In this document: in pieces, positions 47,439-60,594 of the stretch
Layout of the letters: each line of letters opens with the position of its first letter
How positions within the stretch are numbered: position 1 is the stretch's first letter
DNA from: Petrolisthes cinctipes
Taxonomy: Eukaryota > Arthropoda > Malacostraca > Decapoda > Porcellanidae
Direction of reading: 5' to 3'
Assembly (NCBI GenBank): GCA_033782935.1
Contig: JAWQEG010000283.1
Coordinates: 868,001 to 932,000, forward strand
Length of the DNA stretch: 64,000 bases
The notes under the pieces: model-generated
Database searches by the model: none
What the model saw: only the letters and a program-made list of their open reading frames with translations
What the model was told of the DNA's origin: nothing
Translations under genes and position numbers: made by a program

Positions 47439-48931
47439 GTGTTAGAGTATTTTCAAAATACATGCTCAAAACATACTGAAAATCGATCTTTTAGGTGCAC
47501 GAAAGTCGATATGTGCATGCATCTTCAGTACCCGTTTATATCTCAAATTCACGCTCAAAACACCCGAAAATTCAATATTTTGGGGTCCTAGAAGCAATCT
47601 GTACATGCCTACTCAGTGTTAGAGTATTTTCAAAATACAGGCCCAAAACATGCTGAAAATCGATATTTTAGATGCCCAAAGTCAATATGTGCATGTATCT
47701 TCTGTACCCGTTTATATCTCAAATTCAGGCTCAAAACACCCGAAAATTCAATATTTTGGGGTCCCAGAAGCAATCTGTACATGCCTACACAGTGCTAGAA
47801 TATTTTCAAAATATAGGCTAAAAACATGCTAAAAATCGACATTTTAGGTGCCAAAAAATCGATATCTCAAATTCAGTCCCAAAACACCCGAAAATTCGAT
47901 ATTTAGAGGTCCCAGAAGGTATCTGTACATGCCTACTCCGTGTTAGAGTATTTTCAAAATACAGGCCAAAAACATACTGAAAATCGATCTTTTAGGTGCC
48001 CAAAAGTCGATATGTGCATGCATCTTCTGTACCCGTTTATATCTCAAATTCTGGCCCTAAACACCCGAAAATTCGATATTTTTGGGTCCCAGAAGCGATC
48101 TGTACATGCCTACTCCGTGTTAGAGTATTTTCAAAATTCAGGCCCAAAACATGCTGAAAATCGATATTTTTGGTGCCCAAAGTCAATATGTGCATGTATC
48201 TTCTGTACCCGTTTATATCTCGAATTCAGGCTCAAAACACCCGAAAATTCAATATTTTGGGGTCCCAGAAGCAATCTCTACAGTGCTAGAATATTTTCAA
48301 AATATAGGCTAAAAACATGCTATAAATCGATCTTTTAGGTGCCAAAAAGTCGATATCTCAAATTCAGTCCCAAAACACCCGAAAATTCGATATTTATGGG
48401 TCCCAGAAGCTATCTGTACATGCCTACTCCGTGTTAGAGTATTTTCAAAATACATGCTCAAAACATACTGAAAATCGATCTTTTAGGTGCACAAAAGTCG
48501 ATATGTGCATGCATCTTCAGTACCCGTTTATATCTCAAATTCACGCTCAAAACACCCGAAAATTATATATTTTGGGGTCCCAGAAGCAATCTGTACATGC
48601 CTACTCAGTGTTAGAGTATTTTCAAAATACAGGCCCAAAACATGCTGAAAATCGATATTTTAGATGCCAAAAGTCAATATGTGCATGTATCTTCTGTAAT
48701 CGTTTATATCTCAATTTCAGGCTCAAAACACCCGAAAATTCAATATTTTGGGGTCCCAGAAGCAATCTGTACATGCCTACACAGTGCTAGAATATTTTCA
48801 AAATATAGGCTAAAAACATGCTAAAAATCGATCTTTTAGGTGCCAAAAAGTCGATATCTCAAATTCAGTCCCAAAACACCCGAAAATTCGATATTTAGGG
48901 GTCCCAGAAGCTATCTGTACATGCCTACTCC
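47439..48931. repeat. Trimers of 501, 491 and 501 bp
   Basis: A'B'C1 47439 (GTGCACGAAAGTC, ATTCACGCTC, GTCCTAGAAG), ABC2 47940 (B 166, GATATTTTTGGGTCCC, ATCTCGAATTC, CTATAAATCG), A'B'C2 48431 (TTATATATTTTGGG, CTGTAATCGTTT, CTCAATTTCAGG, AGAAGCTATC). Confidence 0.9.
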
Positions 48932-50928
48932 GTGTTAGAGTATTTTCAAAATACATGCTCAAAACATACTGAAAATCGATCTTTTAGGTGCACAAAAGTC
49001 AATATGTGCATGCATCTTCAGTACCCGTTTATATCTCAAATTCAGGCTCAAAACACCCGAAATTTCAATATTTTGGGGTCCCAGAAGCAATCTGTACATG
49101 CCTACTCAGTGTTAGAGTATTTTCAAAATACAGGCCCAAAACATGCTAAAAATCGATATTTTAGATGCCAAAAGTCAATATGTGCATGTATCTTCTGTAC
49201 CCGTTTATATCTCAATTTCAGGCTCAAAACACCCGAAAATTCAATATTTTGGGGTCCGAGAAGCAATCTGTACATGCCTACTCAGTGTTAGAGTATTTTC
49301 AAAATACAGGCCCAAAACATGCTGAAAATCGATATTTTAGATGCCAAAAGTCAATATGTGCATGTATCTTCTGTACCCGTTTATATCTCAATTTCAGGCT
49401 CAAAACACCCGAAAATTCGATATTTTGGGGTCCCAGAAGCAATCTGTACATGCCTACACAGTGCTAGAATATTTTCAAAATATAGGCTAAAAACATGCTA
49501 AAAATCGACATTTTAGGTGCCAAACAATCGATATCTCAAATTCAGTCCCAAAACACCCGAAAATTCGATATTTAGGGGTCCCAGAAGCGATCTGTACATG
49601 CCTACTCCGTGTTAGAGTATTTTCAAAATACAGGCCAAAAACATACTGAAAATCGATCTTTTAGGTGCACAAAAGTCGATATGTGCATGCATCTTCAGTA
49701 CCCGTTTATATCTCAAATTCAGGCTCAAAACACCCGAAAATTCAATATTTTGGGGTCCCAGAAGCAATCTGTACATGCCTACTCAGTGTTAGAGTATTTT
49801 TAAAAATACAGGCCCAAAACATGCTGAAAATCGATATTTTAGATGCCCAAAGACAATATGTGCATGTATCTTCTGTACCCGTTTATATCTCAAATTCAGG
49901 CTCAAAACACCCGAAAATTCAATATTTTGGGGTCCCAGAAGCAATCTGTACTCAGTGCTAGAATATTTTCAAAATATAGGCTAAAAACATGCTAAAAATC
50001 GATCTTTTAGGTGCCAAAAAGTCGATATCTCAAATTCAGTCCCAAAACACCCGAAAATTCGATATTTAGGGGTCCCATAAGCGATCTGTACATGCCTACT
50101 CCGTGTTAGAGTATTTTCAAAATATATGCTCAAAACATACTGAAAATCGATCTTTTAGGTGCACAAAAGTCGATATGTGCATGTATCTTCAGTACCCGTT
50201 TATATCTCAAATTCAGGCTCAAAACACCCAAAAATTCAATATTTTGGGGTCTCAGAAGCAATCTGTACATGCCTACACAGTGCTAGAATTTTTTCAAAAT
50301 ATAGGCTAAAAACATGCTAAAAATCAACATTTTAGGAGCCAAAAAATCGATATCTCAAATTCAGTCCCAAAACACCCGAAAATTCGATATTTAAAGGTCC
50401 CAGAAGGTATCTGTACATGCCTACTCCGTGTTAGAGTATTTTCAAAATACAGGCCAAAAACATACTGAAAATCGATCTTTTAGGTGCCCAAAAGTCGATA
50501 TGTGCATGCATCTTCTGTACCCGTTTATATCTCAAATTCTGGCCCTAAACACCCGAAAATTCGATATTTTTGGGTCCCAGAAGCGATCTGTACATGACTA
50601 CTCCGTGTTAGAGTATTTTCAAATTTCAGGCCCAAAACATGCTGAAAATCGATATTTTTGGTGCCCAAAGTCAATATGTGCATGTATCTTCTGTACCCGT
50701 TTATATCTCAAATTCAGGCTCAAAACACCCGAAAATTCAATATTTTGGGGTCCCAGAAGCAATCTGTACATGCCTACTCAGTGCTAGAATATTTTCAAAA
50801 TATAGGCTAAAAACATGCTAAAAATCGATCTTTTAGGTGCCAAAAAGTCGATATCTCAAATTCAGTCCCAAAACACCCGAAAATTCGATATTTAGGGGTC
50901 CCAGAAGCGATCTGTACATGCCTACTCC
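48932..50928. repeat. ABBC 677 + ABC 494 + AC 325 + ABC 501
   Basis: A' 48932, B' 49109, B' 49285, C1 49461; ABC 49609 (palindromic B' 49786, 169 bp); AC 50103 (AGAATTTTTTC); ABC 50428. The ABBC marks are CCGAAATTTCAATATT, CTCAATTTCAGG and GGGGTCCGAGAAGC. The first 1.5 kb recurs at 59099 (offset 10167). The trailing 494-325-501 order is part of the 1822-bp cassette. Confidence 0.9.
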
Positions 50929-52921
50929 GTGTTAGAGTATTTTCAAAATACATGCTCAAAACATACTGAAAATCGATCTTTTAGGTGCACGAAAGTCGAT
51001 ATGTGCATGCATCTTCAGTACCCGTTTATATCTCAAATTCACGCTCAAAACACCCGAAAATTCAATATTTTGGGGTCCCAGAAGCAATCTGTACATGCCT
51101 ACTCAGTGTTAGAGTATTTTCAAATTACAGGCCCAAAACATGCTGAAAATCGATATTTTTGATGCCCAAAGTCAATATGTGCATGTATCTTCTGTACCCG
51201 TTTATATCTCAAATTCAGGCTCAAAACACCCGAAAATTCAATATTTTGGGGTCCCAGAAGCAATCTGTACATGCCTACACAGTGCTAGAATATTTTCTAA
51301 ATATAGGCTAAAAACATGCTAAAAATCGACATTTTAGGTGCCAAAAAATCGATATCTCAAATTCAGTCCCAAAACACCCGAAAATTCGATATTTAGAGGT
51401 CCCAGAAGGTATCTGTACATGCCTACTCCGTGTTAGAGTATTTTCAAAATACAGGCAAAAACATACTGAAAATCGATCTTTTAGGTGCCCAAAAGTCGAT
51501 ATGTGCATGCATCTTCTGTACCCGTTTATATCTCAAATTCTGGCCCTAAACACCCGAAAATTCGATATTTTTGGGTCCCAGAAGCGATCTGTACATGCCT
51601 ACTCCGTGTTAGAGTATTTTCAAAATTCAGGCCCAAAACATGCTGAAAATCGATATTTTTGGTGCCCAAAGTCAATATGTGCATGTATCTTCTGTACCCG
51701 TTTATATCTCGAATTCAGGCTCAAAACACCCGAAAATTCAATATTTTGGGGTCCCAGAAGCAATCTGTACAGTGCTAGAATATTTTCAAAATATAGGCTA
51801 AAAACATGCTAAAAATCGATCTTTTAGGTGCCAAAAAGTCGATATCTCAAATTCAGTCCCAAAACACCCGAAAATTCGATATTTAGGGGTCCCAGAAGCT
51901 ATCTGTACATTCCTACTCCGTGTTAGAGTATTTTCAAAATACATGCTCAAAACATACTGAAAATCGATCTTTTAGGTGCACAAAAGTCGATATGTGCATG
52001 CATCTTCAGTACCCGTTTATATCTCAAATTCAGGCTCAAAACACCCGAAAATTATATATTTTGGGGTCCCAGAAGCAATCTGTACATGCCTACTCAGTGT
52101 TAGAGTATTTTCAAAATACAGGCCCAAAACATGCTGAAAATCGATATTTTAGATGCCAAAAGTCAATATGTGCATGTATCTTCTGTACCCGTTTATATCT
52201 CAATTTCAGGCTCAAAACACCCGAAAATTCAATATTTTGGGGTCCCAGAAGCAATCTGTACATGCCTACACAGTGCTAGAATATTTTCAAAATATAGGCT
52301 AAAAACATGCTAAAAATCGATCTTTTAGGTGCCAAAAAGTCGATATCTCAAATTCAGTCCCAAAACACCCGAAAATTCGATATTTAGGGGTCCCAGAAGC
52401 TATCTGTACATGCCTACTCCGTGTTAGAGTATTTTCAAAATACATGCTCAAAACATACTGAAAATCGATCTTTTAGGTGCACAAAAGTCGATATGTGCAT
52501 GCATCTTCAGTACCCGTTTATATCTCAAATTCAGGCTCAAAACACCCGAAAATTCAATATTTTGGGGTCCCAGAAGCAATCTGTACATGCCTACTCAGTG
52601 TTAGAGTATTTTCAAAATACAGGCCCAAAACATGCTTAAAATCGATATTTTAGATGCCAAAAGTCAATATGTGCATGTATCTTCTGTACCCGTTTATATC
52701 TCAATTTCAGGCTCAAAACACCCGAAAATTCAATATTTTGGGGTCCCAGAAGCAATCTGTACATGCCTACACAGTGCTAGAATATTTTCTAAATATAGGC
52801 TAAAAACATGCTAAAAATCGACATTTTAGGTGCCAAAAAATCGATATCTCAATTTCAGTCCCAAAACACCCGAAAATTCGATATTTAGAGGTCCCAGAAG
52901 GTATCTGTACATGCCTACTCC
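50929..52921. repeat. Trimers of 501, 490, 501 and 501 bp
   Basis: A'B'C1 50929 (TTTTCAAATTACAGG, ATATTTTTGATGCCC), ABC2 51430 (A 176 bp: AGGCAAAAACATAC lacks one base; B 166), A'B'C2 51920 (GTACATTCCTACTCC, TTATATATTTTGGG) and A'B'C1 52421 (TGCTTAAAATCG, TTTTCTAAATATAGG). The stretch through 51920 recurs at 60595-62086 (offset 9666). Confidence 0.9.
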
Positions 52922-54424
52922 GTGTTAGAGTATTTTCAAAATACAGGCCAAAAACATACTGAAAATCGATCTTTTAGGTGCCCAAAAGTCGATATGTGCA
53001 TGCATCTTATGTACCCGTTTATATCTCAAATTCTGGCCCTAAACACCCGAAAATTCGATATTTTGGGGTCCCAGAAGCGATCTGTACATGCCTACTCCGT
53101 GTTAGAGTATTTTCAAAATACAGGCCCAAAACATGCTGAAAATCGATATTTTTGGTGCCCAAAGTCAATATGTGCATGTATCTTCTGTACCCGTTTATAT
53201 CTCAAATTCAGGCTCAAAACACCCGAAAATTCAGTATTTTGGGGTCCCAGAAGCAATCTGTACATGTCTACACAGTGCTAGAATATTTTCAAAATATAGG
53301 CTAAAAACATGCTAAAAATCGACATTTTAGGTGCCAAAAAATCGATATCTCAAATTCAGTCCCAAAACACCCGAAAATTCGATATTTAGAGGTCCCAGAA
53401 GGTATCTGTACATGCCTACTCCGTGTTAGAGTATTTTCAAAATACAGGCCAAAAACATATTGAAAATCGATCTTTTAGGTTCCCAAAAGTCGATATGTGC
53501 ATGCATCTTCTGTACCCGTTTATATCTCAAATTCTGGCCCTAAACACCCGAAAATTCGATATTTTGGGGTCCCAGAAGCGATCTGTACATGACTACTCCG
53601 TGTTAGAGTATTTTCAAAATTCAGGCCCAAAACATGCTGAAAATCGATATTTTTGGTGCCCAAAGTCAATATGTGCATGTATCTTCTGTACCCGTTTATA
53701 TCTCAAATTCAGGCTCAAAACACCCGAAAATTCAATATTTTGGGGTCCCAGAAGCAATCTGTACATGCCTACTCAGTGCTAGAATATTTTCAAAATATAG
53801 GCTAAAAACATGCTAAAAATCGATCTTTTAGGTGCCAAAAAGTCGATATCTCAAATTCAGTCCCAAAACACCCGAAAATTCGATATTTAGGGGTCCCAGA
53901 AGCGATCTGTACATGCCTACTCCGTGTTAGAGTATTTTCAAAATACATGCTCAAAACATACTGAAAATCGATCTTTTAGGTGCACGAAAGTCGATATGTG
54001 CATGCATCTTCAGTACCCGTTTATATCTCAAATTCACGCTCAAAACACCCGAAAATTCAATATTTTGGGGTCCCAGAAGCAATCTGTACATGCCTACTCA
54101 GTGTTAGAGTATTTTCAAAATACAGGCCCAAAACATGCTGAAAATCGATATTTTAGATGCCAAAAGTCAATATGTGCATGTATCTTCTGTACCCGTTTAT
54201 ATCTCAAATTCAGGCTCAAAACACCCGAAAATTCAATATTTTGGGGTCCCAGAAGCAATCTGTACATGCCTACTCAGTGCTAGAATGTTTTCAAAATATA
54301 GGCTAAAAACATGCTAAAAATCGATCTTTTAGGTGCCAAAAAGTCGATATCTCAAATTCAGTCCCAAAACACCCGAAAATTCGATATTTAGGGGTCCCAG
54401 AAGCGATCTGTACATGCCTACTCC
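52922..54424. repeat. Three 501-bp trimers
   Basis: ABC1 52922 (CTTATGTACCC, ATTCAGTATTTTGG, ATGTCTACACAG), ABC2 53423 (AAAACATATTG, TAGGTTCCC, GTACATGACTACTCC) and A'B'C2 53924 (GTGCACGAAAGTC, ATTCACGCTC, GATGCCAAAAGTC, CTAGAATGTTTTC). Confidence 0.9.
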
Positions 54425-56247
54425 GTGTTAGAGTATTTTCAAAATACATGCTCAAAACATACTGAAAATCGATCTTTTAGGTGCACACAAGTCGATATGT
54501 GCATGCATCTTCAGTACCCGTTTATATCTCAAATTCAGGCTCAAAACACCCGAAAATTCAATATTTTGGGGTCCCAGAAGCAATCTGTACATGCCTACTC
54601 AGTGTTAGAGTATTTTTAAAAATACAGGCCCAAAACATGCTGAAAATCGATATTTCAGATGCCCAAAGTCAATATGTGCATGTATCTTCTGTACCCGTTT
54701 ATATCTCAAATTCAGGCTCAAAACACCCGAAAATTCAATATTTTGGGGTCCCAGAAGCAATCTGTACATGCCTACACAGTGCTAGAATATTTTCAAAATA
54801 TAGGCTAAAAACATGCTAAAAATCGACATTTTAGGTGCCAAAAAATCGATATCTCAAATTCAGTCCCAAAACACCCGAAAATTCGATATTTAGGGGTCCC
54901 AGAAGCGATCTGTACATGCCTACTCCGTGTTAGAGTATTTTCAAAATACAGGCCAAAAACATACTGAAAATCGATCTTTTAGGTGCACAAAAGTCGATAT
55001 GTGCATGCATCTTCAGTACCCGTTTATATCTCAAATTCAGGCTCAAAACACCCGAAAATTCAATATTTTGGGGTCCCAGAAGCAATCTGTACATGCCTAC
55101 TCAGTGTTAGAATATTTTTAAAAATACAGGCCCAAAACATGCTGAAAATCGATATTTTAGATGCCCAAAGACAATATGTGCATGTATCTTCTGTACCCGT
55201 TTATATCTCAAATTCAGGCTCAAAACACCCGAAAATTCAATATTTTGGGGTCCCAGAAGCAATCTGTACTCAGTGCTAGAATATTTTCAAAATATAGGCT
55301 AAAAACATGCTAAAAATCGATCTTTTAGGTGCCAAAAAGTCGATATCTCAAATTCAGTCCCAAAACACCCGAAAATTCGATATTTAGGTGTCCCATAAGC
55401 GATCTGTACATGCCTACTCCGTGTTAGAGTATTTTCAAAATATATGCTCAAAACATACTGAAAATCGATCTTTTAGGTGCACAAAAGTCGATATGTGCAT
55501 GTATCTTCAGTACCCGTTTATATCTGAAATTCAGGCTCAAAACACCCAAAAATTCAATATTTTGGGGTCCCAGAAGCAATCTGTACATGCCTACACAGTG
55601 CTAGAATATTTTCAAAATATAGGCTAAAAACATGCTAAAAATCAACATTTTAGGAGCCAAAAAAATCGATATATCAAATTCAGTCCCAAAACACCCGATA
55701 ATTCGATATTTAGAGGTCCCAGAAGGTATCTGTACATGCCTACTCCGTGTTAGAGTATTTTCAAAATACAGGCCAAAAACATACTGAAAATCGATCTTTT
55801 AGGTGCCCAAAAGTCGATATGTGCATGCATCTTCTGTACCCGTTTATATCTCAAATTCTGGCCCTAAACACCCGAAAATTCGATATTTTGGGGTCCCAGA
55901 AGCGATCTGTACATGACTACTCCGTGTTAGAGTATTTTCAAAATTCAGGCCCAAAACATGCTGAAAATCGATATTTTTGGTGCACAAAGTCAATATGTGC
56001 ATGTATCTTCTGTACCCGTTTATATCTCAAATTCAGGCTCAAAACACCCGAAAATTCAATATTTTGGGGTCCCAGAAGCAATCTGTACATGCCTACTCAG
56101 TGCTAGAATATTTTCAAAATATAGGCTAAAAACATGCTAAAAATCGATCTTTTAGGTGCCAAAAAGTCGATATCTCAAATTCAGTCCCAAAACACCCGAA
56201 AATTCGATATTTAGGGGTCCCAGAAGCGATCTGTACATGCCTACTCC
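54425..56247. repeat. 1823-bp 11-monomer cassette, copy 3
   Basis: ABC 502 (54425), ABC 494 (54927), AC 326 (55421) and ABC 501 (55747). Same order and marks as 43795-45616, including GTGCACACAAGTC, which copy 2 lacks, so copy 3 is closer to copy 1 there. The extra base is an A in GAGCCAAAAAAATCG. Others: ATTTAGGTGTCCC, GATATTTCAGATG, ACCCGATAATTCG. Confidence 0.9.
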
Positions 56248-57426
56248 GTGTTAGAGTATTTTCAAAATACATGCTCAAAACATACTGAAAATCGATCTTT
56301 TAGGTGCACGAAAGTCGATATGTGCATGCATCTTCAGTACCCGTTTATATCTCAAATTCACGCTCAAAACACCCGAAAATTCAATATTTTGGGGTCCCAG
56401 AAGCAATCTGTACATGCCTACTCAGTGTTAGAGTATTTTCAAAATACAGGCCCAAAACATGCTGAAAATCGATATTTTAGATGCCAAAAGTCAATATGTG
56501 CATGTATCTTCAGTACCCGTTTATATCTCAAATTCAGGCTCAAAACACCCAAAAATTCAATATTTTGGGGTCCCAGAAGCAATCTGTACATGCCTACACA
56601 GTGCTAGAATATTTTCAAAATATAGGCTAAAAACATGCTAAAAATCAACATTTTAGGAGCCAAAAAATCGATATATCAAATTCAGTCCCAAAACACCCGA
56701 AAATTCGATATTTAGAGGTCCCAAAAGGTATCTGTACATGCCTACTCCGTGTTAGAGTATTTTCAAAATACAGGCCAAAAACATACTGAAAATCGATCTT
56801 TTAGGTGCCCAAAAGTCGATATGTGCATGCATCTTCTGTACCCGTTTATATCTCAAATTCTGGCCCTAAACACCCGAAAATTCGATATTTTGGGGTCCCA
56901 GAAGCGATCTGTACATGACTACTCCGTGTTAGAGTATTTTCAAAATTCAGGCCCAAAAACATGCTGAAAATCGATATTTTTGGTGCACAAAGTCAATATG
57001 TGCATGTATCTTCTGTACCCGTTTATATCTCAAATTCAGGCTCAAAACACCCGAAAATTCAATATTTTGGGGTCCCAGAAGCAATCTGTACATGCCTACT
57101 CAGTGTTAGAGTTTTTTTAAAATACAGGCCCAAAACATGCTGAAAATCGATATTTTAGATGCCAAAAGTCAATATGTGCATGTATCTTCTGTACCCGTTT
57201 ATATCTCAATTTCAGGCTCAAAACACCCGAAAATTCAATATTTTGGGGTCACAGAAGCAATCTGTACATGCCTACACAGTGCTAGAATATTTTCAAAATA
57301 TAGGCTAAAAACATGCTAAAAATCGATCTTTTAGGTGCCAAAAAGTCGATATCTCAAATTCAGTCCCAAAACACCCGAAAATTCGATATTTAGGGGTCCC
57401 AGAAGCTATCTGTACATGCCTACTCC
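56248..57426. repeat. A'B'C trimer (501 bp) and ABBC tetramer (678 bp)
   Basis: A' 56248 (GTGCACGAAAGTC), B' 56425 (second half with CTTCAGTACC and ACCCAAAAATTC, an A' patch), C 56601 (AGGAGCC); then A 56749, B 56926 (177, one extra A in GGCCCAAAAACATGC), B' 57103 (GAGTTTTTTTAAAATAC, GGGGTCACAG), C2 57279. Confidence 0.88.
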
Positions 57427-59098
57427 GTGTTAGAGTATTTTCAAAATACATGCTCAAAACATACTGAAAATCGATCTTTTAGGTGCACAAAAGTCGATAT
57501 GTGCATGCATCTTCAGTACCCGTTTATATCTCAAATTCAGGCTCAAAACACCCGAAATTTCAATATTTTGGGGTCCCAGAAGCAATCTGTACATGCCTAC
57601 TCAGTGTTAGAGTATTTTCAAAATACAGGCCCAAAACATGCTGAAAATCGATATTTTAGATGCCAAAAGTCAATATGTGCATGTATCTTCTGTACCCGTT
57701 TATATCTCAATTTCAGGCTCAAAACACCCGAAAATTCAATATTTTGGGGTCCGAGAAGCAATCTGTACATGCCTACTCAGTGTTAGAGTATTTTCAAAAT
57801 ACAGGCCCAAAACATGCTGAAAATCGATATTTTAGATGCCAAAAGTCAATATGTGCATGTATCTTCTGTACCCGTTTATATCTCAATTTCAGGCTCAAAA
57901 CACCCGAAAATTCAATATTTTGGGGTCCCAGAAGCAATCTGTACATGCCTACACAGTGCTAGAATATTTTCAAAATATAGGCTAAAAACATGCTAAAAAT
58001 CGACATTTTAGGTGCCAAAAAATCGATATCTCAAATTCAGTCCCAAAACACCCGAAAATTCGATATTTAGGGGTCCCAGAAGCGATCTGTACATGCCTAC
58101 TCCGTGTTAGAGTATTTTCAAAATACAGGCCAAAAACATACTGAAAATCGATCTTTTAGGTGCACAAAAGTCGATATGTGCATGCATCTTCAGTACCCGT
58201 TTATATCTCAAATTCAGGCTCAAAACCCCCGAAAATTCAATATTTTGGGGTCCCAGAAGCAATCTGTACATGCCTACTCAGTGTTAGAGTATTTTTAAAA
58301 ATACAGGCCCAAAACATGCTGAAAATCGATATTTTAGATGCCCAAAGACAATATGTGCATGTATCTTCTGTACCCGTTTATATCTCAAATTCAGGCTCAA
58401 AACACCCGAAAATTCAATATTTTGGGGTCCCAGAAGCAATCTGTACTCAGTGCAAGAATATTTTCAAAATATAGGCTAAAAACATGCTAAAAATCGATCT
58501 TTTAGGTGCCAAAATGTCGATATCTCAAATTCAGTCCCAAAACACCCGAAAATTCGATATTTAGGGGTCCCATAAGCGATCTGTACATGTCTACTCCGTG
58601 TTAGAGTATTTTCAAAATATATGCTTAAAACATACTGAAAATCGATCTTTTAGGTTCACAAAAGTCGATATGTGCATGTATCTTCAGTACCCGTTTATAT
58701 CTCAAATTCAGGCTCAAAACACCCAAAAATTCAATATTTTGGGGTCCCAGAAGCAATCTGAACATGCCTACTCCGTGTTAGAGTATTTTCAAAATACATG
58801 CTCAAAACATACTGAAAATCGATCTTTTAGGTGCCAAAAGTCAATATGTGCATGTATCTTCTGTACCCGTTTATATCTCAATTTCAGGCTCAAAACACCC
58901 GAAAATTCAATATTTTGGGGTCACAGAAGCAATCTGTACATGCCTACACAGTGCTAGAATATTTTCAAAATATAGGCTAAAAACATGCTAAAAATCGATC
59001 TTTTAGGTGCCAAAAAGTCGATATCTCAAATTCAGTCCCAAAACACCCGAAAATTCGATATTTAGGGGTCCCAGAAGCTATCTGTACATGCCTACTCC
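57427..59098. repeat. 1672-bp cassette: ABBC 677 + ABC 494 + ABC 501
   Basis: A' 57427, B' 57604, B' 57780, C1 57956; ABC 58104 (palindromic B' 58281, CAAAACCCCCG, GTGCAAGAATATT); ABC 58598 (ATGCTTAAAAC, TAGGTTCACAAAAG). The middle monomer 58775 is an A'/B' mosaic (ACATGCTCAAAACATACTG, then GTGCCAAAAGTCAATATG). Confidence 0.88.
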
Positions 59099-60594
59099 GT
59101 GTTAGAGTATTTTCAAAATACATGCTCAAAACATACTGAAAATCGATCTTTTAGGTGCACAAAAGTCGATATGTGCATGCATCTTCAGTACCCGTTTATA
59201 TCTCAAATTCAGGCTCAAAACACCCGAAATTTCAATATTTTGGGGTCCCAGAAGCAATCTGTACATGCCTACTCAGTGTTAGAGTATTTTCAAAATACAG
59301 GCCCAAAACATGCTGAAAATCGATATTTTAGATGCCAAAAGTCAATATGTGCATGTATCTTCTGTACCCGTTTATATCTCAATTTCAGGCTCAAAACACC
59401 CGAAAATTCAATATTTTGGGGTCCGAGAAGCAATCTGTACATGCCTACTCAGTGTTAGAGTATTTTCAAAATACAGGCCCAAAACATGCTGAAAATCGAT
59501 ATTTTAGATGCCAAAAGTCAATATGTGCATGTATCTTCTGTACCCGTTTATATCTCAATTTCAGGCTCAAAACACCCGAAAATTCAATATTTTGGGGTCC
59601 CAGAAGCAATCTGTACATGCCTACACAGTGCTAGAATATTTTCAAAATATAGGCTAAAAACATGCTAAAAATCGACATTTTAGGTGCCAAAAAATCGATA
59701 TCTCAAATTCAGTCCCAAAACACCCGAAAATTCGATATTTAGGGGTCCCAGAAGCGATCTGTACATGCCTACTCCGTGTTAGAGTATTTTCAAAATACAG
59801 GCCAAAAACATACTGAAAATCGATCTTTTAGGTGCACAAAAGTCGATATGTGCATGCATCTTCAGTACCCGTTTATATCTCAAATTCAAGCTCAAAACAC
59901 CCGAAAATTCAATATTTTGGGGTCCCAGAAGCAATCTGTACATGCCTACTCAGTGTTAGAGTATTTTTAAAAATACAGGCCCAAAACATGCTGAAAATCG
60001 ATATTTTAGATGCCCAAAGACAATATGTGCATGTATCTTCTGTACCCGTTTATATCTCAAATTCAGGCTCAAAACACCCGAAAATTCAATATTTTGGGGT
60101 CCCAGAAGCAATCTGTACTCAGTGCAAGAATATTTTCAAAATATAGGCTAAAAACATGCTAAAAATCGATCTTTTAGGTGCCAAAATGTCGATATCTCAA
60201 ATTCAGTCCCAAAACACCCGAAAATTCGATATTTAGGGGTCCCATAAGCGATCTGTACATGCCTACTCCGTGTTAGAGTATTTTCAAAATATATGCTCAA
60301 AACATACTGAAAATCGATCTTTTAGGTTCACAAAAGTCGATATGTGCATGTATCTTCAGTACCCGTTTATATCTCAAATTCAGGCTCAAAACACCCAAAA
60401 ATTCAATATTTTGGGGTCCCAGAAGCAATCTGTACATGCATACAAAGTGCTAGAATTTTTTCAAAATATAGGCTAAAAACATGCTAAAAATCAACATTTT
60501 AGGAGCCAAAAAATCGATATCTCAAATTCAGTCCCAAAACACCCGAAAATTCGATATTTAAAGGTCCCAGAAGGTATCTGTACATGCCTACTCC
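59099..60594. repeat. ABBC 677 + ABC 494 + AC 325
   Basis: A' 59099, B' 59276, B' 59452, C1 59628; ABC 59776 (palindromic B' 59953); AC 60270 (TAGGTTCACAAAAG, GCATACAAAGTGC, AGAATTTTTTC, TTTAAAGGTCCC). The first 1171 bp also match 57427-58597 at offset 1672. The AC matches 50103 at offset 10167, including the rare TTTTTTC and TTTAAAGG. Confidence 0.9.
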
